Origin: Scatosoma sp045645245
Lineage (GTDB): Bacteria; Bacillota; Clostridia; Christensenellales; Borkfalkiaceae
Assembly (NCBI GenBank): GCA_045645245.1
Contig: JAZRIK010000024.1
Coordinates: forward strand, 1 to 9,924
Length of the DNA stretch: 9,924 nt
Direction of reading: 5' to 3'
Shown: positions 1 through 6,456 of the stretch, piece after piece
How positions within the stretch are numbered: the stretch's first letter is position 1
Layout of the letters: each line of letters begins with the position of its first letter
Position numbers and translations under genes: made by a program
The notes under the pieces: generated by a model
The model's input: the letters and a program-made list of their open reading frames with translations, nothing else
What the model was told of the DNA's origin: nothing
Database searches by the model: none

Positions 1-1244
1 ACAGTATCTCCCTCTTGACAGCCCATTTTCACAAGTTCTTTGATAACGCCGCGCAGGCGCAATACTTTTTGGAAATATTGCATCGAATCGGGATTGTTGA
101 GCACGACGTTTCTGCACAGCATATCAATCAAACCGCCCACGACCACGAACACGCCGTCGTCGTCACGGAAGATTTCAAAGCTCAAATCGTCGTTTGCCTT
201 GTACTCGAATTCTTCTTCTATCGGCGTAGGTTCTACGGGGGGCAGGGTTGCCAGCACTTCGAAAATTCCTTCGATAAGCTCTTTCGTACCTTCGCCCGTC
301 ACTGCGGTAATGGGGAAAATTTTGTATTTTCGTCCGTATTTTTTCTTGAATGCTTTTAAGTTGTCTTCCGCACCGAAAATGTCGCACTTGTTGCAAACGA
401 CAATTTGCGGACGGCCTGCCAACACTTCGCTGTATTCTTTCAGCTCGTCGTTGATTTTCTTAAAGTCGTCGATGGGGTCGCGCCCTTCGCAGCCGGAAAT
501 ATCCACTACGTGGCAAAGCATACGCGTACGCTCGATATGGCGCAAAAAGTCGTGTCCCAAGCCCGCGCCTTGCGCCGCGCCTTCGATAAGCCCCGGAATA
601 TCCGCCGCCACAAACGATTTTTCGTAGTAGCGCACTACCCCAAGGTTGGGGGAAAGGGTGGTGAAGTGATAATTCGCAATTTTTGGTCTTGCTGCGGAAA
701 TTTTAGAAAGCAGCGTACTCTTACCCACGTTCGGGAAACCGACGAAGCCGACGTCCGCGATTACTTTCATCTCTAAAATTACGTAATGCGATTTTACCTT
801 TTCGCCTTTTTGCGCAAAGTTGGGTGCGTGCCGACGTGCCGTCGTAAAGCGCACGTTGCCCTTACCGCCGTTGCCGCCGCGCGCTACGAGCACTTCTTGT
901 CCGTCTTCAAACACGTCGCAAATCAGCTTGCCCGTTTCTTCGTCGCGAACGAGCGTACCCAAAGGCACCTTGATATACGTATTTTTACCACTCTTGCCAA
1001 AGCAGCGGTTGGTGCCGCCCACTTCGCCGTTTTCCGCTAAAAAGCGCGAAGTAAAACGGAAGGGAAACAAGTCGTTCATATCCTTGTCGCCCACGAAATA
1101 CACGTCGCCGCCCTTGCCGCCGTCGCCGCCGTCAGGACCGCACGCAGGTTTGCCTTTGAACGCCTTGAAGGAGTTCATTCCGTCCCCGCCGTCGCCTGCT
1201 TTGATCAATATTTTCACTTTATCGGTAAATTCACCCGTTGCCAT
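1..1244 (-). CDS. obgE: Obg-family GTPase (ribosome assembly), 3' end cut by window edge
   Basis: Obg GTPases bind the 50S subunit and act in late large-subunit assembly and stress control. Read on the minus strand from the ATG at 1244, the frame stays open to the window edge (414 codons). The N-terminal Obg fold has the glycine-rich stretches AGDGGDG and GPDGGDGGKGGDV (about residues 16-47). The G domain shows G1 GFPNVGKS with its Lys at about 175, G3 DIPGLIEGA from about 215, G4 NKCD at 285-288, and a G5-like TAVTGEG near 315. The C-terminal OCT region follows (SFEIFRDDDGVFVVGG, then RGVIKELVKMG and QEGDT). Typical family length is about 420-430 aa, so only roughly the last ten residues are missing. 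A purine-rich AAGGTAGGG lies about 7 nt before the ATG, and a separate promoter lies upstream, behind a terminator that follows tsf. Identification is firm. Confidence 0.97.
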   Translation of the reverse strand, partial: MATGEFTDKVKILIKAGDGGDGMNSFKAFKGKPACGPDGGDGGKGGDVYFVGDKDMNDLFPFRFTSRFLAENGEVGGTNRCFGKSGKNTYIKVPLGTLVRDEETGKLICDVFEDGQEVLVARGGNGGKGNVRFTTARRHAPNFAQKGEKVKSHYVILEMKVIADVGFVGFPNVGKSTLLSKISAARPKIANYHFTTLSPNLGVVRYYEKSFVAADIPGLIEGAAQGAGLGHDFLRHIERTRMLCHVVDISGCEGRDPIDDFKKINDELKEYSEVLAGRPQIVVCNKCDIFGAEDNLKAFKKKYGRKYKIFPITAVTGEGTKELIEGIFEVLATLPPVEPTPIEEEFEYKANDDLSFEIFRDDDGVFVVVGGLIDMLCRNVVLNNPDSMQYFQKVLRLRGVIKELVKMGCQEGDT

Positions 1245-1266
1245 AATTTTGCCCTACCTTATGGAT

Positions 1267-1295
1267 AGTATATCAAATTTGAAGTAAAAAATCAA
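1267..1295 (-). promoter_or_regulatory. Sigma-A promoter of obgE
   Basis: On the minus strand TTGATT (1290-1295) and TATACT (1267-1272) are separated by exactly 17 bp. They match 4/6 and 5/6 of the -35 and -10 consensus. The predicted start near 1260 leaves a leader of only about 16 nt, so the purine-rich Shine-Dalgarno would lie at the very 5' end of the mRNA. The position just after the tsf terminator fits independent transcription of obgE. Confidence 0.75.
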
Positions 1296-1326
1296 TAAAA
1301 ATGCCGATGCTGTAAATCGAAATAAA

Positions 1327-1355
1327 TCGCCGTGCGTTGAAAAAACGCGCGGCGA
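1327..1355 (-). terminator. Intrinsic terminator after tsf
   Basis: TCGCCG/CGGCGA (1350-1355 with 1327-1332) and GCGTT/AACGC (1344-1348 with 1334-1338) form a 12-position stem with one C-A mismatch and a 5-nt loop. On the minus strand it is followed by a T-rich tract (TTTATTTCG). It lies 23 nt after the tsf stop codon and before the obgE promoter. On the plus strand no T-run follows, so it probably works in one direction only. Confidence 0.75.
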
Positions 1356-1378
1356 CCCATATTAAACGCTTTTAACGA

Positions 1379-2278
1379 TTATTTTTGCATAGCAGCAACT
1401 TGTTTTGCTACTTCTTCGCTCAAATCTTCGCTCTTCTTTTCAAGACCTTCGCCCATAACGTAGAACGCGAATTTGTTAACGGAAGCGTTCGCCGATTTCA
1501 AAAGGTCGGAAACTTTCTTCGAATCGTCTTTGATGAACGCTTGTTCCATCAAGCAGTTTTCATCGTAGAATTTCTTAATTCTGCCTTCCACCATCTTTGC
1601 GATAACTTGTTCGGGTTTGTTTGCAAGCTTTTCGTCGTTTTTGATTTGTGCGATGAGCACTTCTTTTTCGTGTTCAACAACGCTTGCGGGAACTTGATCC
1701 TTGCAAAGGAATGCGGGCTTCGTGAATGCGATTTGAAGCGTCAAATCGTGTGCAGCTTCCGCAGCCGTAGCTTCGTCGCCGCATACGTCAAGGATAACGC
1801 CCAGCTTGCCGCCAAGGTGAATATAGCTCTTTAAGAATCCTTCCGTTTCCATACGTTCAAATCTTCTAACCGCGATTTTTTCGCCGATAACCGCGATTTT
1901 GCTCTTTAAGAGTTCTTCAACCGTGCCTACGCCGCAGTTGCAAGCCAAGAGTGCTTCTACGCTTGCAGGGTTTTCGTTTGCGATTACTTTTGCAATTTCG
2001 TTTGCGGTTTCTACAAATTGAGGGTTCTTTGCAACGAAGTCGGTTTCGCAGTTGAGTTCAACCATAACGCCAACTTTGCCTTGAATATAGCAAGCTACGA
2101 TACCTTCCGCTGCGATACGGGAAGCTTTCTTTTCTGCTTTTGCGATACCTCTTTCACGGAGCAAATCCGCTGCTTTGCTCATATCGCCGTCAGCGTCCGT
2201 CAAAGCTTTTTTACAATCCATAATACCTGCGCCCGTTCTTTCGCGGAGCGCCATTACGTCTTTACCGGTAAATGCCAT
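1379..2278 (-). CDS. tsf: Translation elongation factor Ts
   Basis: EF-Ts is the guanine nucleotide exchange factor that recycles EF-Tu. The 299-aa product has the usual bacterial length. Residues 1-50 form the UBA-like N-terminal domain (RERTGAGIMDCKKAL). The EF-Tu-contacting core motif TDFVAKN lies at 79-85, and the two-part dimerisation-type core follows, with a Lys-rich tail ending AAMQK. The start ATG has a strong AAGGAG about 7 nt upstream (2286-2292). It lies 56 nt downstream of rpsB, the classical rpsB-tsf pairing, and probably shares the rpsB promoter because no convincing promoter or terminator is seen in the gap. An intrinsic terminator follows the gene. Identification is firm. Confidence 0.98.
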   Translation of the reverse strand: MAFTGKDVMALRERTGAGIMDCKKALTDADGDMSKAADLLRERGIAKAEKKASRIAAEGIVACYIQGKVGVMVELNCETDFVAKNPQFVETANEIAKVIANENPASVEALLACNCGVGTVEELLKSKIAVIGEKIAVRRFERMETEGFLKSYIHLGGKLGVILDVCGDEATAAEAAHDLTLQIAFTKPAFLCKDQVPASVVEHEKEVLIAQIKNDEKLANKPEQVIAKMVEGRIKKFYDENCLMEQAFIKDDSKKVSDLLKSANASVNKFAFYVMGEGLEKKSEDLSEEVAKQVAAMQK

Positions 2279-2334
2279 TTTTTCTTTCTCCTTATATATT
2301 AAAGTCGATGTTTTTTAACTGAATTTTGAAGCTC

Positions 2335-3096
2335 TTACGCGTTTGCTTCTTCAGCAACTACTTCTTCGATAGACGTAGGAGCGGTTTCTACCGCTTGTTC
2401 TACTACTGCTTCTTCGCCTTGGTTTGCTTCAATAACTGCGTTTGCGATAACGGACGCGATGAGCTTGATTGCGCGGATTGCGTCGTCGTTGCCGGGGATT
2501 ACGTAGTCGATTTGGTCGGGATCACAGTTGGTATCGGTGATTGCTACGATTTTGATACCGAGTTTCTTTGCTTCTGCGATTGCGATGTCTTCGTTGTGGG
2601 GGTCAACCACGAACATAACGCCGGGAACGGATTTCATTGCTTTGATACCGCCAAGGTTTGCTTGCAATTTGCCCATTTCTTTCTTTAAGAGCATAACTTC
2701 TTTCTTGGGCAACAAGTCGAAATCGCCGTTTGCTTCCATTGCTTCGAGCTTTTCCAATCTTTCAACGCGGCTGCGCATCGTTTTGAAGTTGGTCAAGCAA
2801 CCGCCAAGCCAACGGGAATTTACGTAATATTGACCGCATCTTTCCGCTTCTTCTTTGATTGCGTCTTGCGCTTGCTTCTTCGTACCAACGAACAATACCG
2901 ATTTGCCGGCTTTAACCGATTCGCAAACGAATGCGTAAGCTTCTTCGATCAAGTTCGCCGTCACTTGCAAGTCGATGATGTGAATGTCGTTTCTTGCCGC
3001 GAAGATGTACTTCTTCATTTTGGGATTCCACTTTCTCGTTTGATGACCGAAGTGTACCCCTGCTTCTAAGAGCTGCTTCATACTGATAACTGCCAT
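2335..3096 (-). CDS. rpsB: 30S ribosomal protein S2
   Basis: S2 is a late-binding small-subunit protein on the back of the 30S, needed for S1 docking where S1 exists. The 253-aa product starts MAVISMKQLLEAGVHFGHQ and carries the diagnostic HFGHQTRKWNPKMKKYIF (15-32), ARNDIHIIDL, FVGTKKQAQ, RWLGGCLTNF and the PDLLFVVDP-like region (VPGVMFVVDPHNE). The acidic C-terminal extension after about residue 225 is common in this phylum. GGAGG at 3105-3109 lies 8 nt before the ATG and sets the start; a second purine-rich GAGGAGGT lies at 3115-3122. It is the first gene of a probable rpsB-tsf transcript with a long structured leader. Confidence 0.98.
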   Translation of the reverse strand: MAVISMKQLLEAGVHFGHQTRKWNPKMKKYIFAARNDIHIIDLQVTANLIEEAYAFVCESVKAGKSVLFVGTKKQAQDAIKEEAERCGQYYVNSRWLGGCLTNFKTMRSRVERLEKLEAMEANGDFDLLPKKEVMLLKKEMGKLQANLGGIKAMKSVPGVMFVVDPHNEDIAIAEAKKLGIKIVAITDTNCDPDQIDYVIPGNDDAIRAIKLIASVIANAVIEANQGEEAVVEQAVETAPTSIEEVVAEEANA

Positions 3097-3119
3097 AATT
3101 CATTCCTCCGTTTTACCTC

Positions 3120-3195
3120 CTCGGCTTGTGTTGGCTCGTAGGCGACGTTCGCATTGAAAAGAATTTACGAACACGGATTACGCACAAGTACCGAG
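3120..3195 (-). promoter_or_regulatory. Structured 5' leader of rpsB (possible translational control)
   Basis: The rpsB mRNA leader is predicted to run from about 3209 to 3097, some 113 nt. Within it, CTCGG-TA-CTTGTG (sense strand, 3195-3183) pairs perfectly with CACAAGCCGAG (3130-3120), leaving only a 2-nt bulge. This 11-bp closing stem ends inside the upstream purine-rich GAGGAGGT and 10 nt before the start-proximal GGAGG. An inner GTTCG/CGAAC stem (3168-3172 with 3147-3151) may form within it. S2 leaders with autoregulatory folds are known in other bacteria. I cannot say that this one belongs to a described family; regulation is an inference. Confidence 0.5.
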
Positions 3196-3215
3196 TGTGA
3201 ATTTTTAGCTATACC

Positions 3216-3244
3216 ATTTTACCATAAAGGACAAGGCTTGGCAA
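3216..3244 (-). promoter_or_regulatory. Strong extended -10 promoter of rpsB-tsf
   Basis: TTGCCA (3239-3244) and TAAAAT (3216-3221) on the minus strand are 17 bp apart, with a TGG directly before the -10 that makes an extended TGn element. The predicted transcript starts near 3209. The strength fits a ribosomal protein operon. Confidence 0.8.
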
Positions 3245-3317
3245 GCTATTTTGCGCCGCTTTTACACCTTTTTTGGGATTTTGCAAAAAATTTTCAATCG
3301 AGTTTGAATATATCATC

Positions 3318-3347
3318 AAAAAAACCGCAGGGAATCTGCGGTTTTTT
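3318..3347 (-). terminator. Intrinsic terminator of the 68-aa gene
   Basis: CCGCAG-GGAAT-CTGCGG is a perfect 6-bp GC-rich stem with a 5-nt loop, flanked by A-runs (3318-3324) and T-runs (3342-3347), so it could act on both strands. It lies 16 nt after the stop of the 68-aa minus-strand gene and upstream of the rpsB promoter, separating the two units. Confidence 0.88.
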
Positions 3348-3363
3348 GTCGTTTTTTACCTAT

Positions 3364-3570
3364 TTACCAGTCTTGCTTTTTGAGTGATTTGTCCTTAACG
3401 TCGTCGTAAAAGGCGAAGTATTTTTCCTTAAACGCTTCCTTGGAAAGGGGCAATTCGCCGTCGTTTTGCATTCTGTCCAGCATTTCCTGCAATTCATCGG
3501 GCGAAAAATCGGCGATGTCCACTTCTTCCCCAAGCGTTTGTAATAATTTCAATAGATCTAACTGCGACAT
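3364..3570 (-). CDS. Small acidic protein of unknown function (68 aa)
   Basis: I do not recognise a family. The 68-aa product begins MSQLDLLKLLQTLGEE, is rich in Asp and Glu through its middle (DIADFSPDELQEMLDRM), and ends with a basic tail (KDKSLKKQDW). It has no Cys, no signal peptide and no membrane segment, and looks like a small soluble helical protein. Support for a real gene comes from its frame: a consensus extended -10 promoter with a predicted 27-nt leader stands before it and a perfect intrinsic terminator stands after it. The ribosome site is weak (GCGAG about 8 nt before the ATG). The same GCGAGAAAA string precedes the internal ATG of the ECF gene in this window. It is monocistronic, divergent from the NlpC/P60 gene and upstream of rpsB. 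Confidence 0.75.
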   Translation of the reverse strand: MSQLDLLKLLQTLGEEVDIADFSPDELQEMLDRMQNDGELPLSKEAFKEKYFAFYDDVKDKSLKKQDW

Positions 3571-3603
3571 AATTTTTCTCGCTTATGCGTATTTTGTAGC
3601 GTT

Positions 3604-3632
3604 ATTATAGCATAATTTTTGCTGTTTTGCAA
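3604..3632 (-). promoter_or_regulatory. Extended -10 promoter of the 68-aa gene
   Basis: On the minus strand TTGCAA (3627-3632) and TATAAT (3604-3609) are separated by 17 bp, with TGC directly upstream of the -10 (extended TGn element). The predicted start is near 3597. A CTTATGCG direct repeat (plus-strand reading) flanks it at 3582-3589 and 3633-3640. Confidence 0.8.
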
Positions 3633-3756
3633 CTTATGCGCTTGTTTTGGCAGTAAAATTTCCCTTTTTTGGGTGCGATTAGGCATTTTTTCGTTGTTTT
3701 TGCCGGCGGTAAGCTAATTTTTCTACATTTTGCCGTTTTTGGAATTTTTCTCCCCC

Positions 3757-3785
3757 TTGCATTCCGCTTTTTTTGCCTTTATAAT
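3757..3785 (+). promoter_or_regulatory. Sigma-A promoter of the NlpC/P60 lipoprotein gene
   Basis: TTGCAT (3757-3762) and TATAAT (3780-3785) are separated by 17 bp, giving a predicted start near 3792 and a leader of about 55 nt. The T-rich 3641-3756 between this promoter and the divergent one shows nothing else I can name. Confidence 0.78.
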
Positions 3786-3792
3786 AGCGTGT

Positions 3793-3819
3793 AGCCGTGA
3801 AAAGACCCTTTCTACGGCT
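3793..3819 (+). promoter_or_regulatory. 5'-terminal mRNA hairpin before the NlpC/P60 gene
   Basis: AGCCGT (3793-3798) pairs with ACGGCT (3814-3819), continued by GAAA/TTTC (3799-3802 with 3809-3812) across a single bulged T and a 6-nt loop. It begins at almost the predicted first nucleotide of the transcript and ends 14 nt before the AAAGGAG. It has no T-run, so it is not a terminator. A role in mRNA 5' protection is plausible but inferred. Confidence 0.5.
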
Positions 3820-3846
3820 GAATTTGCAACCACAAAGGAGATTATT

Positions 3847-4698
3847 ATGAAAGCAACGAAAAAATTTTTATGTTTATTACTTTCTATCGGTTTTTGTATC
3901 GGAACAATGGGCTTTGCCGCCTGTCAAGCGGACGAGCCGCAGGCATCTTTACCACCGACGAGTGAAGAAATTACTCCGCCCGATACCAACCAGCCCAGCG
4001 ATACGCCCGCGGATACGCCTACCGACGCGCCGAGTGAAGTCCCCGACACCACGCCGCAGCCCGTATATGCGCAGTACATACGCTGCACGGGCAACAGCGT
4101 AAATATTCGCTCGGGCGCGAGTATGGAATATGCAATTCTCGGTCAAGCGGAAAAGAATACGACCTACGCCGTTATCGGGCAAACGGGAAGCTGGTACAAG
4201 ACGTACTACCGCGGAAAAACGGCGTACATTCACGCATCGTACGCAGCGGTGATTTCTATGGAACAAAGCGACGACCCGCGCGTGGAAACCGTTTTAACGG
4301 AAGGGTATAAACAAATCGGCGTACCGTACGTCTATGGCGCAATACGACTGCACGACGGCAAAGGCAACTTTTTAAGCGGATTTACCGCGCAAAAATTCGA
4401 TTGCTCGTCGCTCGTGCAATATATGTTCTACCAAGGCGCAAATAAAATTTTACAGGTGACGACCCGCACGCAGGTCAAGCAAGGCACGTTCGTCGCCAAG
4501 GAAGATATTCAGCGCGGGGATTGTCTGTTCTTTACCAACGAGAGCAGGCAGCATTTATCAGGCGTGGAAAGAGTGGGCCACGTTGCGGTGTATTTGGGGG
4601 ATAATTATATCCTGCATACCGCGTCCGATTATGCGCGAATAGAAAAAATTTCCGCCGCGCGGTGGAAATTCTATCTCGAAGCGCGGCGGTTTATTTAA
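3847..4698 (+). CDS. SH3b-NlpC/P60 cell-wall hydrolase, probable lipoprotein
   Basis: NlpC/P60 enzymes are cysteine peptidases that cut peptidoglycan stem peptides. The 283-aa product starts with a basic-hydrophobic signal (MKATKKFLCLLLSIGF) and a lipobox-like FAAC at 23-26, so Cys26 is the likely lipidation site. A Pro/Thr/Asp-rich linker (about 30-72) follows, then a bacterial SH3 domain (about 74-136, with VNIRSG and SWYK), then the NlpC/P60 domain (about 145-283). The catalytic set is visible: Cys186 in FDCSS, His245 in VGHVAVY and a third polar His257 in ILHTAS. Between YVYG (161-164) and FDCSS there is an insertion of about 20 residues. The start at 3847 has AAAGGAG 6 nt upstream and begins at the signal peptide; the open frame from 3730 overlaps the promoter. 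Substrate bond not determinable. Confidence 0.92.
   Translation: MKATKKFLCLLLSIGFCIGTMGFAACQADEPQASLPPTSEEITPPDTNQPSDTPADTPTDAPSEVPDTTPQPVYAQYIRCTGNSVNIRSGASMEYAILGQAEKNTTYAVIGQTGSWYKTYYRGKTAYIHASYAAVISMEQSDDPRVETVLTEGYKQIGVPYVYGAIRLHDGKGNFLSGFTAQKFDCSSLVQYMFYQGANKILQVTTRTQVKQGTFVAKEDIQRGDCLFFTNESRQHLSGVERVGHVAVYLGDNYILHTASDYARIEKISAARWKFYLEARRFI
4652..4689. terminator. Bidirectional terminator inside the 3' end of the NlpC/P60 gene
   Basis: CCGCCGCGC (4652-4660) and GCGCGGCGG (4681-4689) form a perfect 9-bp inverted repeat around a 20-nt loop. On the plus strand TTTATTTAAGCTTTATTTTT follows. On the minus strand, where the hairpin lies 12 nt past the comF stop, an AATTTTTTCT tract follows. 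The convergent genes are only 3 bp apart, so no other room for a terminator exists. The loop is long for a terminator, which lowers confidence. Confidence 0.6.
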
Positions 4699-4701
4699 GC
4701 T

Positions 4702-5463
4702 TTATTTTTGTTCCGGCATAGAAGCAATCGTTAAAAGATACACGGCCTTTGCGCCTGCATTTTGTAAAATGCGCGCGCATTCGCCGCCGGTTGCGCCCGT
4801 GGTTAAAATATCGTCGATAAGCAAAATGGTTTGCCCTTGGCACGCCTTGCGTTTATGTACGTGATACGCGCCCATTGCGTTTTCTATGCGTTCCCTGCTT
4901 GAAAGGCCCTTTTGCATACCCGTTTCTCGCGTTTTGGTAAGTACGTTTTCATCATTCGTCGCATACCTGCCCTGCTCGTTTAGCTTTTTTGCGACGATTT
5001 TGGCAAGCTCCTGCGCTTGGTTATATCCACGCGCATTTTGCCGTTCTTGCGTTAGCGGAATAGGCAAAACGAGTAGCGGCGTATCGCGTAAATTTTGCGC
5101 TACTTGGGTCGTGAGAAAATACGCGGTCATTTCTTCTGCAAAATAATGCGCCAGCCGTCTGTTTCCGTTTTTCAAGCGGTTGATCAGCCCTGCGATCGCG
5201 CCTTGATACACAAACGGCGAAAACGCTTGCGCAAACGCGGGCGGGTGGCTTTTGCAAGTTAGACAAACGCCGCTTGAAACCAAGCTTCTACCGCATTTTG
5301 GACAGGTATTACCTGTATTTTCGATATGCAGCGATTGACACGAATGACAAAGCCGATGGGTTGGATAATCGAATATTTCCACTCCGCAAGCGTCGCAGGT
5401 ATATCCGCGCGACGCTGATTTTTCGCGCAATTTTTCTATCCAACGCGTGAAAAAGTGCTTCAT
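4702..5463 (-). CDS. comF: ComF-family phosphoribosyltransferase-like protein
   Basis: ComF proteins combine an N-terminal zinc ribbon with a phosphoribosyltransferase-type fold and are needed for DNA uptake during natural transformation in several bacteria; their chemical activity is unsettled. From the ATG at 5463 the product is 253 aa. Four CxxC pairs (23/26, 39/42, 54/57, 67/70) suggest two zinc-binding knuckles. IPLTQERQNARGYNQAQELA is the family signature, and the PRPP-type loop IDDILTTGATG lies at about 216-226. The chosen start is 1 nt after the TAA of the DUF368 gene, which suggests translational coupling. An ATG at 5490 would overlap that gene by 26 bp and adds a Lys-rich extension. 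Neither has a strong Shine-Dalgarno. Its presence alone does not prove competence. Confidence 0.9.
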   Translation of the reverse strand: MKHFFTRWIEKLREKSASRGYTCDACGVEIFDYPTHRLCHSCQSLHIENTGNTCPKCGRSLVSSGVCLTCKSHPPAFAQAFSPFVYQGAIAGLINRLKNGNRRLAHYFAEEMTAYFLTTQVAQNLRDTPLLVLPIPLTQERQNARGYNQAQELAKIVAKKLNEQGRYATNDENVLTKTRETGMQKGLSSRERIENAMGAYHVHKRKACQGQTILLIDDILTTGATGGECARILQNAGAKAVYLLTIASMPEQK

Positions 5464-5464
5464 C

Positions 5465-6424
5465 TTATTCTTTTTGATTGATTTCCGCATTCTTTTTGCG
5501 TTCGTATTTGACGAGCAGCCACGCGCCTACTACGCCCAGCGCAAACAACGCCACGCCGAGCAAAATATCCAAAATTTGCACGCCGCCACGCGCCCACGAA
5601 ATATATACTTGAACCATATCGCCGTTGCAAAACATCGCCAAAATCGAGCCAAGCGAAAGCCCCACAATCATACAGTACGCCGTTTCGCGCGCCTTTGCGA
5701 AAATATTCGTCAAGAGTTTGGACAGCCCCAAAATTCCGCCGACAAATCCAACTCCCAGCCCCGCATACACCAAAAAGATAGCAGGATTTTCTTGCCAGTA
5801 GCTTACGCTCACGCTGTTTGTCAGCGATTGAAACCAGCCCACCGACATCAAAATTGCACTCGCCGAAAGCCCGGGCACGATTTGCGTGATTCCGCACGCC
5901 GCGCCGATGACTACCGCCAAAATCGGCTGCCACCACAAAACGCTTGCAAACGCGTCCGCGCCGACAGTATCCGCACTTCCCGAAAGCAGCGCGCTTATTC
6001 CGCCGATGAGAATGGGAATAAACAGTCCGAGAGCGAAAAGCGTCACGCGTTTTTTGGTTTTTTGCGCGTATTTTACTTCGTCATACACGGCAGGGAATGC
6101 GCCCGTCATTAGTCCTGCAAACAAACAAACGATGGCGAAGGGCAAAATGGCGAGCAGCTCCTTTACGGCGATAAAGCCAAGCACCACGCCTACGACCGCG
6201 CCGATGCCGATGGGAAGAAGAAAGGCAAAGCATTTCTTAAACTTTTTGAGTAAATTGCCCAGCGCGTATAAAAACTGGTCGTACAGCTTGAATATGATAG
6301 CGACCGTCGAACCGCTAATCCCCGGCACGATGACGGCAAGCCCGATGAAAAATCCGAGCAACGCGCTTTTGCACCACGTTTTTTTATTGTATTTTATTAA
6401 AGCAATTTCCAAGCTGTCTTGCAT
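5465..6424 (-). CDS. DUF368 membrane protein, PopT-type polyprenyl-phosphate transporter
   Basis: DUF368 proteins (PopT) recycle undecaprenyl phosphate, the lipid carrier of cell-wall synthesis, from the outer to the inner face of the membrane. The 319-aa product is strongly hydrophobic, with about eight or more membrane segments. It contains two copies of the family hallmark, VPGISGST (33-40) and VPGLSASA (183-190), 150 residues apart, as expected of an internally duplicated fold with paired re-entrant loops. A basic cytosolic tail (KYERKKNAEINQKE) ends it. The start has AAGGAGT (6431-6437) 6 nt upstream and a near-perfect promoter. It is the first gene of a two-gene operon with comF. Function is inferred from the family; the second motif is degenerate (SAS for SGG). 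Confidence 0.9.
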   Translation of the reverse strand: MQDSLEIALIKYNKKTWCKSALLGFFIGLAVIVPGISGSTVAIIFKLYDQFLYALGNLLKKFKKCFAFLLPIGIGAVVGVVLGFIAVKELLAILPFAIVCLFAGLMTGAFPAVYDEVKYAQKTKKRVTLFALGLFIPILIGGISALLSGSADTVGADAFASVLWWQPILAVVIGAACGITQIVPGLSASAILMSVGWFQSLTNSVSVSYWQENPAIFLVYAGLGVGFVGGILGLSKLLTNIFAKARETAYCMIVGLSLGSILAMFCNGDMVQVYISWARGGVQILDILLGVALFALGVVGAWLLVKYERKKNAEINQKE

Positions 6425-6456
6425 ATTTCCACTCCTTACCGCGTTGGTATAATTCT

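Noticed and set aside
15..1287. Plus-strand open frames over the Obg region
   Set aside because: They are antisense shadows of obgE, whose GTPase motifs are all present in a single minus-strand frame that is open to the window edge.
2912..3103. ATG at 3101-3103 just before the rpsB start, opening a 63-codon frame
   Set aside because: It is out of frame with rpsB, covers the rpsB 5' end, and its product is an Arg/Ser-rich shadow. The S2 family start at 3096 has a correct GGAGG spacing.
3730..3846. Upstream extension of the NlpC/P60 frame to 3730
   Set aside because: It would begin upstream of the promoter and put the signal peptide 39 residues inside the protein. The ATG at 3847 has an ideal AAAGGAG and starts at the signal peptide.
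5464..5490. Earlier ATG for comF at 5490
   Set aside because: It overlaps the DUF368 gene by 26 bp and adds only a short Lys-rich segment. The TAA-then-ATG arrangement at 5467-5461 is the more usual coupling, but the earlier start cannot be excluded.
5447..6452. Long plus-strand open frames (221 and 188 codons) across 5447-6112 and 5886-6452
   Set aside because: They lie antisense to the DUF368 gene, have no ribosome site or recognisable motif, and their composition (His/Arg/Gln-rich or Ser/Pro-rich) is that of a reversed membrane protein gene.
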